Below are positions 1 to 7,216 of a stretch of 64,000 bases of DNA, piece by piece. Source of the stretch: Hypericibacter sp963696655 (lineage in GTDB: Bacteria; Pseudomonadota; Alphaproteobacteria; Dongiales; Dongiaceae); contig CAVOLB010000089.1 in assembly GCA_963696655.1 (NCBI GenBank), positions 1-64,000 of the forward strand, read 5' to 3'. The position numbers and the translations under genes were made by a program. The first letter of the stretch is position 1; every line of letters starts with the position of its first letter. The notes under the pieces are model-generated. The model did no database searches and was not told the origin of the DNA. It saw only the letters and a program-made list of their open reading frames with translations.

Positions 1-145
1 TAAGCCCAGCCATGCAGCCTGCGGGAATATCGAGACTGATGTCATCAAGGGCGCGAGCCTTGCCGTAGCGCAAACCGACCCCTTCGAGATGCGCGACGGC
101 CGGAGCCGCACTTGGCGGCGCGCTACCGGACGGTCTCACGCTCAT
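1..145 (-). CDS. ABC transporter ATP-binding protein, N-terminus only (cut by window edge)
   Basis: Only the first 48 codons are present; the gene runs off the left edge. The reading begins MSVRPSGS and reaches the typical start of an ABC nucleotide-binding domain (HLEGVGLRYGKARALDDISL), an A-loop-type aromatic region before the Walker A motif, which lies outside the window. Its ATG overlaps the stop codon of the HlyD-type gene in an ATGA overlap (142-145), so the two are almost certainly cotranslated. An HlyD adaptor followed by an ATPase matches YbhG/YbhF- or YhiI/RbbA-like exporters (family knowledge). The substrate cannot be told from this fragment. Confidence 0.75.
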   Translation of the reverse strand, partial: MSVRPSGSAPPSAAPAVAHLEGVGLRYGKARALDDISLDIPAGCMAGL

Positions 146-1221
146 TGCAGCAACGTGCCCTGCAGGCTGGCCGGCCACTCGGCCTTCGGGTCGAGCCTGA
201 CATAGGCCACTCCCGGCAGGCCGGTCTTGACCTGACGGATATATTTGCGGAGCAGCTCGGGAGCGATCCGCGCCTTGATCCGGAACGTCAGCTTCTGCCG
301 TTCCTCAGCCGTCTCGACGGTCTTCGGCGTGAATTGGGCAACATCGGCGACGAAGGAGACCTCGGCCGGAATGACATATTGGGGGGCCGCGTCGAGCACG
401 AGCCTGACCTCGGCACCGAGTGCAACGCGTCCGGCCTGCTCGGTTGGCAGGAAAAAGGTCATGTAGACGTCGCCGAGATCGACGAGGTTCAGAACCCGTC
501 CTCCCGCCGACAGAACCTCGCCCGGCTGCGCGACCCGATACTGCACCCGCCCGTCGCGTGGCGATCGGAGCGTGCTGTCGTCGATGTCGGCCTCGATGCG
601 CTGGATCGTGGCCTGCGCCGCATCTATCGCCGCCTCCGCATCGACAACCTGGGACTTTGCGGCGCTGATCGCGGCCTCGCTCGCCGCTAGCTGTGCCTCG
701 GCCGCGCCGACCGCCGCCCTCGCTCCTTCTGCCCGCGCCCGGTCATCGTCAAGCACTTGACGAGAGACGTCGTCGGTCTTTACCAGCTGCTCGGAGCGAG
801 CGCGGCGGCGCTGCGCGGCATCGAGCTCGGCTTCGCGCTGCGCGACAACCGCGACTGCCGCCGTCCGTTCGGCCTCACGCTGCGCGACCACGCTCTGCGC
901 GGTCTCCACCCCGATGGTCGCCCGCCGAAGTTGTGCCTCGGCTTCGCGGCGCTGCGCCTCAAGCTGCTCGGTGTCCATATAGGCGAGAACCTGTCCCGCC
1001 GTGACGAAGTCGCCCTCATCGGCCAGGATCTCCCTGATCCTGCCGGCGATCTTGGCGGCAATGTCGATCTCCACCGCTTCAATACGGCCGTTGGCGCTAG
1101 CGATACCTTCGGGGAGATCGCCGGGCTTTAGCTCCCGCCACGCATAGAACGCGCCACCGGCAATCACAATGATTGCCAGCACGATCGCTATTCTCTTCGA
1201 CCTCCCCTCCATCCAAGCCAC
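142..1221 (-). CDS. HlyD-family periplasmic adaptor (membrane fusion protein)
   Basis: This 359-residue protein has one N-terminal membrane anchor (about residues 10-28, IAIVLAIIVIAGGAFYAW). A barrel-sandwich/lipoyl-like half-motif follows (GRIEAVEIDIAAKIAGRI), then a long Ala/Glu/Arg-rich coiled-coil hairpin (about 85-215), and then the returning half (STLRSPRDGRVQYRVAQPGE) and a beta-barrel. This is the order expected of HlyD/YbhG adaptors, which bridge an inner-membrane ABC exporter to an outer-membrane channel. It starts 29 bp after the phasin gene and overlaps the downstream ATPase by 4 bp, so phasin-HlyD-ATPase is probably one transcript. The cargo is unknown. Confidence 0.85.
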   Translation of the reverse strand: MAWMEGRSKRIAIVLAIIVIAGGAFYAWRELKPGDLPEGIASANGRIEAVEIDIAAKIAGRIREILADEGDFVTAGQVLAYMDTEQLEAQRREAEAQLRRATIGVETAQSVVAQREAERTAAVAVVAQREAELDAAQRRRARSEQLVKTDDVSRQVLDDDRARAEGARAAVGAAEAQLAASEAAISAAKSQVVDAEAAIDAAQATIQRIEADIDDSTLRSPRDGRVQYRVAQPGEVLSAGGRVLNLVDLGDVYMTFFLPTEQAGRVALGAEVRLVLDAAPQYVIPAEVSFVADVAQFTPKTVETAEERQKLTFRIKARIAPELLRKYIRQVKTGLPGVAYVRLDPKAEWPASLQGTLLQ

Positions 1222-1250
1222 TCCGAGATCGAAAGGATGGGGTCATTGCC

Positions 1251-1571
1251 CTATTTGCGGAGATGACCGCTGGTAGCAACTCCTGGCGTGGAGCTCCAGA
1301 TTTTCGAGGCCTCGTCAAGATATGTCTTCCAGGAAGATTGGAAAAAGTCCGCCTGGCGTTTGACGAGATCCGTCGGGTTGCCGCAGTCGGCAAGACCTTG
1401 AACGAAGTCGGCCTGCGCCCGCAGGCGCTTCGCCGTGAAGCTGAAGAGCTCGCCATAAAGCCTTACGGGCGCTTCGGACAGCGACTTCTGCCATTCCGGG
1501 CTGAGCAAGAAGGGAAACGAGAATTCTGTGGTCGCTTGCTGAGCTTCCACAGTCGCTTTGTTGTCTGCCAC
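1251..1571 (-). CDS. phasin-like PHA granule-associated protein
   Basis: The protein has 106 residues, is mostly helical, lacks a signal peptide, and contains the pattern FLLSPEWQKSLSEAP followed by an amphipathic helix with LRAQADFVQGLADC and VKRQADFFQSSW. This is the usual look of the phasin_2 family (about 100-150 aa), which coats polyhydroxyalkanoate granules. PHA synthase and a reductase gene lie within 4 kb, which supports the call. The start has a purine-rich stretch just upstream (AGGAG in the minus-strand sense). An FNR-like box and an inverted repeat lie 83-107 bp upstream. It is probably the first gene of a phasin-HlyD-ABC transcript. Confidence 0.75.
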   Translation of the reverse strand: MADNKATVEAQQATTEFSFPFLLSPEWQKSLSEAPVRLYGELFSFTAKRLRAQADFVQGLADCGNPTDLVKRQADFFQSSWKTYLDEASKIWSSTPGVATSGHLRK

Positions 1572-1653
1572 GGCGAACTCCTTTCATCTCAACTCTTCGA
1601 CATCGATCGACCTGCTATCGGATGTAACTTGCCTGGATCGCCTGCCAGCGGCA

Positions 1654-1678
1654 TTGATCCAAGTCAACAGCTGTTGAT
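1654..1678. promoter_or_regulatory. composite operator: FNR/FixK-like box fused to GTCAAC-N4-GTTGAT inverted repeat
   Basis: TTGATCCAAGTCAA (1654-1667) fits the FNR/Anr/FixK consensus TTGAT-N4-ATCAA with one mismatch. It runs directly into a perfect 14-bp palindrome TCAACAGCTGTTGA (1664-1677). The site is about 83 bp upstream of the phasin start. A near copy (18 of 19 bases over the left part) lies at 5622-5640 before the reductase gene, and the right part recurs at 2117-2132 before the TetR gene. The pattern is seen directly; binding by an FNR-type protein and by the TetR regulator is inference. Confidence 0.6.
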
Positions 1679-2111
1679 TGCCACAGACAATAGAGACCAA
1701 GGCGCATGGCCGCAACCGGGAATGAAGAAAATCCCATGTTTATCCGCGGCGACGTCGAGGCACTCAACAGCTGCCGAGCAGGGAACATTCGGATCCGGCC
1801 CGTCTGCCTCTGCCTACATGAGCCGAGGGCTTCATGGGTTCAGAATGCGCGACGGATCCGGGCGCATGCCGTGGCCTCGGCAATGGGCTGCGACACCCGA
1901 CGCTCGAAGTGCCATTGTGACTCCTTCGTCCAAGGGCAAGGCACCGCAAGAAAGAGTACCCCGGCGCCCTTGGGGGAAGTGCGCCGGGGCAACCGGCTCC
2001 TGCTCGATCGCTGGGGGCTTAACAGTGAACCGGAATAGAGATCCCATCAATCATGTTCACAAGGGCCCGGATGACCTCCAGACTCTGCGCACTCGGTATG
2101 GATCGCCGCGA
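1679..2111. other. intergenic DNA between phasin and TetR genes; no supported gene
   Basis: The gap between the divergent phasin and TetR genes (1572-2189) carries operator-like repeats at both ends. The middle part has short open frames on both strands, but none has a convincing ribosome-binding site, domain or coding-like composition. I see no RNA gene here. Confidence 0.5.
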
Positions 2112-2132
2112 TTGACGTCAACTGCTGTTGAC
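2112..2132. promoter_or_regulatory. inverted-repeat operator upstream of the TetR-phaC operon
   Basis: The sequence holds the 10-bp palindrome TTGACGTCAA (2112-2121) overlapping GTCAAC-TGCT-GTTGAC (2117-2132). The second element matches the repeats at 1663-1678 and 5634-5648, and all three lie before PHA-related genes. It is 57 bp upstream of the TetR ATG, a usual position for autoregulation by a TetR protein. The role is inferred. Confidence 0.55.
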
Positions 2133-2189
2133 TTGCCGACAACCTAACTGTACCGAAGCCCGGGCGCAACAGAAATTCATGGAGGTTCC

Positions 2190-2867
2190 ATGCCTCAAAC
2201 AGCGGTCAGGCGTCGCTCTGGCCAAGACACAAGACAGCGAATCCTGGAGGCTGCGATCAAGCGGTTTTCTCGGCACTCCTACGAAGAGACCGGATTGCGC
2301 GACATAGCCGTCGATGTCGGGATCGATGTCGCCCTCGTGCATCGCTCGTTCGGCTCAAAGGAGCAGCTTTTTGCCGAAGCGGTGAAAGCAGCATTTCAAA
2401 TCGAGGATGTGTTTGCTGCCGGTAGCGACAAATTGCCGGGCGCTCTCGCGAGGAGGGTTCTCGAGCCAAGCCTGGATCGCGTCCTCAAGTCGATCAATCC
2501 GCTCGATATCATCGTCCGCTCATTGTCCAGCCCGCAAGCCATTCCGATCCTGCGCGAATCCATATTCAAGGATTTCATCATCCCACTGTCCGCCAAGCTC
2601 ACAGGGCCTGCCCTGGAACGCGCCGCTGTCGTTGCCGCATGCTTGATGGGGATCAGTCTTTTTCGCAGTGTGCTGCTATTTGAACCACTTCGCGACCAGT
2701 CGACGATTGATCTCGAGCCTTTGATAACTGGCATTCTCGATCTTGCGATGACCGATGTCCGACCAACCCGCCGAACTTTGAAGCCTAGACGTTCCCTCAA
2801 GACTTCGACGCCCTCTCCTTCTCGGAGACTCAGGACCCGATCTCACAGTTACGAGGACAGGCCATGA
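2190..2867 (+). CDS. TetR/AcrR-family transcriptional regulator
   Basis: The 225-residue protein starts with a TetR-type HTH (about residues 12-60: TRQRILEAAIKRFSR, then TGLRDIAVDVGIDVALVHRSFGSKEQLFAEAV), followed by an all-helical ligand-binding and dimer domain. The C-terminus is Arg/Ser-rich and less conserved-looking. A clear Shine-Dalgarno (GGAGG) precedes the ATG. Its stop overlaps the PHA synthase start in an ATGA overlap, so the regulator is cotranscribed with phaC. The three shared inverted repeats near the phasin, the regulator itself and the reductase make it the best local candidate to bind them. The ligand is unknown. Confidence 0.85.
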   Translation: MPQTAVRRRSGQDTRQRILEAAIKRFSRHSYEETGLRDIAVDVGIDVALVHRSFGSKEQLFAEAVKAAFQIEDVFAAGSDKLPGALARRVLEPSLDRVLKSINPLDIIVRSLSSPQAIPILRESIFKDFIIPLSAKLTGPALERAAVVAACLMGISLFRSVLLFEPLRDQSTIDLEPLITGILDLAMTDVRPTRRTLKPRRSLKTSTPSPSRRLRTRSHSYEDRP

Positions 2868-4657
2868 TTGCGGCAAGAAGCACGCGGCCAGACTTGGCGG
2901 GGAATTTCTCCGCACTGCAGGAGGATCCTCCCGGTCTCGAGGGATTCCGGGCCTTCGACCGCATGCGAGAAGCGCTGACCGCGCAGTGGACCGCAGGAAT
3001 TTCTCCCTTCGCCCTCTCTGTTGCGCTTTTCGACTGGTCGATCCACCTCGCCGCAGCCCCCGGAAAGAGGGCGGAGCTGGTCTACAAAGGCTGGCGCAAG
3101 ACGAGCCGGCTCCTCGCCTATCTCGTCGCATCGGCTCTCGATCCAGATACGCCATCCTGCATCGAGCCGTTGCCAGGCGACCATCGCTTCCACGATGAAG
3201 GATGGCAGCAGTTTCCATACCGCTTTTGGGCCGAAGCCTTCCTGCTGAGTCAACAGTGGTGGCACAACGTGACTCACGAGGTTCCGGGCGTGACGCCTCA
3301 TCACGAAGATAGCGTCTCCTTCATGACTCGGCAGATCCTCGACATTTTCTCTCCGTCGAATATTGCGTTTGCCAATCCGGAAGTGGCAAAAAAAGCGTGG
3401 GAAACGGGCGGCGCGAACTTTGTCCAGGGCCTCCAGAATTGGCTCCAAGACGTCGGCCGGCTCATGACCGGTCAACCGCCGGTTGGAACGGAACGCTTCG
3501 TCGTCGGCCGCGATGTCGCCGTGACGCCTGGAAAAGTGGTCTATCGCAATCGTCTGATCGAATTGATCCAATACGCGCCGAAGACGGAGACGGTGCGAGC
3601 CGAACCGATCCTGATCGTACCGGCCTGGATCATGAAGTACTACATCCTCGACTTGTCGCCGCAGAACTCGATGATCCGCTATCTGCTCGAGCGAGGCTAC
3701 ACCGTGTTCTGCATTTCCTGGCTCAATCCGACGGCGCAAGACCGGGATCTGGTCATGGACGACTATCGACGCCTCGGAGTGATGTCCTCGCTGGACGCGA
3801 TCAACGCCATCGTATCCGATCGAAAGATCCACGCTGCCGGCTATTGCCTGGGTGGGACGCTTCTGTCCATTGCAGCAGCGGCAATGGCGCGGGCCAAGGA
3901 CGAGCGGCTCGCGTCGGTGACGCTGTTCGCGGCGCAGATCGATTTCACCGAACCGGGCGAGCTCGCGCTCTTTATCGACCACAGCCAGATGCATTTCCTG
4001 GAAAGCATGATGTGGAACAGGGGATATCTCTCTGCCGATCAGATGGCCGGCGCTTTCCAGCTTCTCCGAACCAACGACCTCATTTGGTCGCGTCTTGTCC
4101 ACGATTATCTGATGGGCGAACGCACGCCTATGATCGACCTCATGGCGTGGAATGCCGACTCCACCCGCATGCCGTACAGAATGCATGCGGAGTATCTGCG
4201 GCGGCTCTATCTCGACAACGAGCTGGCGGCAGGCCGCTTCATGATCGACGGGCGCCCGGCCACGATTCAGAACATCCGCGTGCCGACGTTCGTCGTAGGG
4301 ACGGAGCACGACCATGTCGCGCCGTGGCGCTCTGTCTACAAAATTCATTATCTCAGCGACACGGACGTCACGTTCGTCCTGACCAGCGGAGGCCACAATG
4401 CCGGTATTGTCAGCGAGCCCGGCCATCCCGGCCGCCATTTCCGGATCGCTCTGACGCGCACGGCCGATCCCTGTCTCGGCCCCGACGAATGGGTCGCCGC
4501 AGCGCCATCGAAGGAGGGATCCTGGTGGGTGGAATGGAGCGAATGGCTGGGCGGCCATTCCGCGCCGGACCAGGTGGCGCCGCCGGCCCTGGGCTGCCCC
4601 TCGAAAGGCTACGTGACGCTGGAGGATGCGCCAGGCACCTATGTGCTTCGGCGGTGA
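2864..4657 (+). CDS. phaC: class I poly(3-hydroxyalkanoate) synthase
   Basis: PhaC polymerises (R)-3-hydroxyacyl-CoA into polyhydroxyalkanoate at the granule surface. The 597-residue length fits class I enzymes. The N-terminal domain (about 90-260) precedes an alpha/beta-hydrolase core. The lipase-like box GYCLGG carries the nucleophile Cys328, and Asp483 (GTEHDHVAPW) and His511 (SGGHNAG) complete the triad at the spacing of characterised class I synthases. The tryptophan-rich segment PAWIMKYYILDL is also typical. Translation is coupled to the upstream TetR gene by a 4-bp overlap. The monomer-supply reductase lies convergently downstream but is interrupted by a stop codon. Confidence 0.95.
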   Translation: MIAARSTRPDLAGNFSALQEDPPGLEGFRAFDRMREALTAQWTAGISPFALSVALFDWSIHLAAAPGKRAELVYKGWRKTSRLLAYLVASALDPDTPSCIEPLPGDHRFHDEGWQQFPYRFWAEAFLLSQQWWHNVTHEVPGVTPHHEDSVSFMTRQILDIFSPSNIAFANPEVAKKAWETGGANFVQGLQNWLQDVGRLMTGQPPVGTERFVVGRDVAVTPGKVVYRNRLIELIQYAPKTETVRAEPILIVPAWIMKYYILDLSPQNSMIRYLLERGYTVFCISWLNPTAQDRDLVMDDYRRLGVMSSLDAINAIVSDRKIHAAGYCLGGTLLSIAAAAMARAKDERLASVTLFAAQIDFTEPGELALFIDHSQMHFLESMMWNRGYLSADQMAGAFQLLRTNDLIWSRLVHDYLMGERTPMIDLMAWNADSTRMPYRMHAEYLRRLYLDNELAAGRFMIDGRPATIQNIRVPTFVVGTEHDHVAPWRSVYKIHYLSDTDVTFVLTSGGHNAGIVSEPGHPGRHFRIALTRTADPCLGPDEWVAAAPSKEGSWWVEWSEWLGGHSAPDQVAPPALGCPSKGYVTLEDAPGTYVLRR

Positions 4658-4700
4658 CGCCGCGAATCCGCCCGACGCTCGCTTGTCGAAAGAAGGCGCA

Positions 4701-5426
4701 TCAAACGAGATACTGCCCGCCATTGACCGTCAGGGTCGATCCGGTGATGAAGCTGGCTTCGTCCGAGACCAGGAACAGCACACACCGGGCGATCTCCCCG
4801 GGTTCGCCGAGGCGACCCACAGGAATTTGCGACAGAATTGACTTTTCGAGCATGTCCCGCGGCACGGCCCGCACCATGTCGGTTGCCGTGTATCCGGGGC
4901 AGATCGCGTTCACCGTGATACCCTTCTTGGCGCATTCCAGCGCCAGCGCCTTGGTAAAACCGATGTCCCCGGCCTTCGCGGCGGAATAGTTCGTCTGCCC
5001 GAGCTGCCCCTTCTGACCGTTGATCGACGAGATGTTGACGATGCGGCCGAATCCTCGGGCTCACATATCCTCGATGAGCGGGCGCGTCATGTTGAAGAGC
5101 GAGTCCAGGTTCGTATGGATCACGGCGCGCCACTGGTCCAGCGTCATCTTGTGGAGCATGCTGTCGCGGGTGATGCCCGCATTGTTGATCAGGATGTCGA
5201 CAGGGCCCAGATCCGCCTTGACCCGATTTATTCCGCTGCAGCAAGCCTCGAAGCTCGACACGTCCCATTTATATGTGGCTATGCCCGTTTGCCGGTTGAA
5301 CGCCGACGCCGCCTCATCGTTGCTGGCATAAATCGCGGCGACTTCGTAGCCGGCGTCATGAAGAGTCTTTGAAATCGCGGCGCCGATGCCGCGTGTTCCG
5401 CCGGTGACAATTGCAACCTTGGCCAT
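4701..5426 (-). pseudogene. phaB: acetoacetyl-CoA reductase (PhaB-like SDR), interrupted by one in-frame TGA
   Basis: PhaB reduces acetoacetyl-CoA to (R)-3-hydroxybutyryl-CoA for PHA synthesis. The reading frame begins MAKVAIVTGGTRGIGAAI (NADPH-binding TGxxxGIG), contains NNAG, and reaches LIEDM before a TGA at 5061-5063 (codon 122). In the same frame it goes on as ARGFGRIVNISSINGQKG, then NYSAAKAG (catalytic YxxxK) and ends NGGQYLV. Total length would be 241 residues, as in the family. The family usually has Arg or another polar residue at the stop position, so a single CGA-to-TGA change is the simplest explanation. It may be a true nonsense mutation, readthrough or a sequencing error. Confidence 0.85.
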
Positions 5427-5624
5427 TTCTCTTCCTCCCCGTCAGCCAATGGATGAATCCCTTTCCTCGGGAATGTCTAAAGAACGGACATGAACCACGT
5501 CCTTGTCCCGAGCGCTCGACACGAGCTTGCCCCGCGAATTCCCGCCGGCCGCGTAGGTCCGGAACGGATCGATCGGCGATCTCGACAGTCACCAGGTATC
5601 TGCCTCATCTGTCGCGGCCACGCA

Positions 5625-5648
5625 TTGATCCAGGTCAACAATGTTGAC
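5625..5648. promoter_or_regulatory. composite operator: FNR/FixK-like box fused to GTCAACA-A-TGTTGAC palindrome
   Basis: TTGATCCAGGTCAA (5625-5638) is a good FNR/Anr-type box and overlaps the perfect odd palindrome GTCAACA-A-TGTTGAC (5634-5648). It lies about 200 bp upstream of the reductase (minus strand), and the same composite layout is found at 1654-1678. Orientation could also serve rightward transcription of the stress genes at 6 kb. Function is inferred from the repeats. Confidence 0.6.
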
Positions 5649-6069
5649 TCCGGAATGGGTAAGAGTTTAAAAAACATGGCAACGCTCTCTTCGCAGATCG
5701 TCGGTCACCGCTTCAGCCCCCGAGGGAGAGAGTGTTGCAGGGATGCCGAGATGCGGAATCCGGCCGGCGGTACGGGTGGATCGGCTTGTCGGCCATTTGG
5801 CGCCGGACTGCGGGACAGGTCAAATTGGCCTCGGCGAGAAAGATGATGCCGTAGGTCGAGACCTGCGGAACGAGCATGCCTCATCCGGTCAGCCGCCGGT
5901 TGGGCACGCCACTTTCGAACATCGGACTTTCGATGCGCAGCAACCGGAAGACCGAGCCTTGTTGCCGAATGCCCCACAGTCGATGCCGAGCGGCGAAAAC
6001 CTTCTTCTCTCGGCGTGACGATGAGGCGGCTATCGCGAATCGCGACAAGTCGCGAATGAGGGCCTCAGC
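5649..6069. other. about 420 bp with no supported gene
   Basis: Open frames of up to about 90 codons exist on both strands, but they lack a ribosome-binding site, recognisable domain or codon pattern like the neighbours. The stretch may be a decayed gene or a long 5' region. Nothing specific is recognised. Confidence 0.4.
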
Positions 6070-6279
6070 ATGTTGAGTTGGATCGCCCGGATATTGATGG
6101 TTCTGGCAGGCATCGTCGCAAGCTGGTTCGTGGTTCGCGATGCCGCCAACTTCAGTATCATCCAAATGACGATCGCTCTTCTTCTATTGACCCTTTGTGC
6201 CGCACTCGCAGCGTTTTGGTCATCCTTATGGGCTTGGTTCAAGGATAGGTGGAGGCCAAAGGAGCGAAAGGGTCTTTGA
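6070..6279 (+). CDS. small two-helix membrane protein, unknown function
   Basis: The 69-residue protein has two hydrophobic helices (about residues 3-22, WIARILMVLAGIVASWFVV, and 30-53, IIQMTIALLLLTLCAALAAF) and ends in a basic tail (KDRWRPKERKGL), so the C-terminus is probably cytoplasmic. A weak GAGGG lies 9 nt before the ATG. The frame is credible because its hydrophobicity pattern is clean, but no family is recognised. It sits directly before a universal stress protein gene and may be cotranscribed with it. Confidence 0.5.
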   Translation: MLSWIARILMVLAGIVASWFVVRDAANFSIIQMTIALLLLTLCAALAAFWSSLWAWFKDRWRPKERKGL

Positions 6280-6458
6280 GAGGCCATGCGATGGAGAAAC
6301 CCGGGTTTCGTATCCCGGCAGGATCGCAGGTCGTTTTATGGTCATGCCAGGCTCATGGGCCAGGAGTGTGCTTCTCCCGAATTGTCTCAACCCGAGCTGG
6401 GACGGTCCTGAAAGACGACACCGCGGTATTCGGCGAAGAGGAAAGCGCAGATACTTCC

Positions 6459-6887
6459 ATGCAGAACATACTGCTGGCTACGGATGGATCGGACGGTGCG
6501 AATCGTGCGACAGATGCGGCGGCGACACTCGCAAAGGCCCTCGGCGCGCAGTTGTCGATTTTGACCGTAGGCGGGAATGTCCCTCAAGAGCAGTTGAGGC
6601 AGCTCGCTCACACTGAAAAGAATATTGGCGATGCGCTCGATTCGCTATCGAGTCAAATCCTTCGGCAAGCTGAGGAGCGGTCATTGCGTGTCGGCTTATC
6701 GAATGTCGAACTGCGAGTGGGATGGGGGGACCCGGCAGAAGTGATCATCGCGACGGTTCAACAGCGAAGGTTCGATGCGATCGTCATTGGCAGACGAGGT
6801 CGCGGACGCCTCGCTGGATTGCTGTTGGGAAGCGTCTCCCAGAAGGTTGTAAGTCTCGCGCCGTGTATTGTGATTGTCGTTCCCTGA
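6459..6887 (+). CDS. universal stress protein (UspA family)
   Basis: The frame is open from 6249, but the family start MQNILLATDGSDGA falls at the ATG at 6459, giving 142 residues, a normal single-domain Usp length. The ATP-binding-type signature is visible at the C-terminus: IVIGRRGRGRLAGLLLGSVSQKVV followed by CIVIVVP. The usual conserved G-2x-G-9x-G pattern is present as GRRGRGRLAGLLLGS. Usp proteins act in the cytoplasm during starvation, oxygen limitation and other stresses. Placement next to PHA genes and FNR-like boxes fits a low-oxygen or stationary-phase locus. Confidence 0.88.
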   Translation: MQNILLATDGSDGANRATDAAATLAKALGAQLSILTVGGNVPQEQLRQLAHTEKNIGDALDSLSSQILRQAEERSLRVGLSNVELRVGWGDPAEVIIATVQQRRFDAIVIGRRGRGRLAGLLLGSVSQKVVSLAPCIVIVVP

Positions 6888-7093
6888 ATCGGGATTTTTC
6901 AACTCATTCGAAAGGCGACTACACGTTCTCTCGTGGCCCAGATGGGATGGCGCACATGACGCGGGGCCGCCCGCTAGCTGTCATGAGACCTTGCTTCGGC
7001 GAATGGCCTGGCCGGGTGCTGCAGGCTCCCTGGCATCTTAATGGGCCGACAGAAGGTTGTGTTGCCGAGTAATTCCGGCCAACCCTGGCTCAG

Positions 7094-7107
7094 TTGACTT
7101 GGGTCAA
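7094..7107. promoter_or_regulatory. FNR/Anr/FixK-like box upstream of the antiporter gene
   Basis: TTGACTTGGGTCAA is a symmetric TTGAC-N4-GTCAA site, 109 bp before the antiporter ATG in a 329-bp gap (6888-7216) that holds nothing else I recognise. Anr-controlled arginine deiminase operons of pseudomonads carry the same type of box, which suits the arginine-deiminase-like gene downstream. Binding is inferred. Confidence 0.55.
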
Positions 7108-7216
7108 GGCGCAGCCGCTGGGGGGCGCCTAAATACGATCATTCGTCCATCGAGGCCGGAGGCGCGCCGGGGTCGTTTGCGCCGCGCCATTCAACGAGGA
7201 GAAGGGGTCGGCAGAC

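Noticed and set aside
2849..4723. 624-codon open frame antisense to phaC
   Set aside because: It mirrors a confirmed PHA synthase gene with full catalytic triad; high-GC codon bias opens antisense frames. No domain or ribosome-binding site.
5490..5977. Short frames on both strands between the reductase and the small membrane protein
   Set aside because: No ribosome-binding site, no motif and conflicting frames; the area carries an operator-like site instead.
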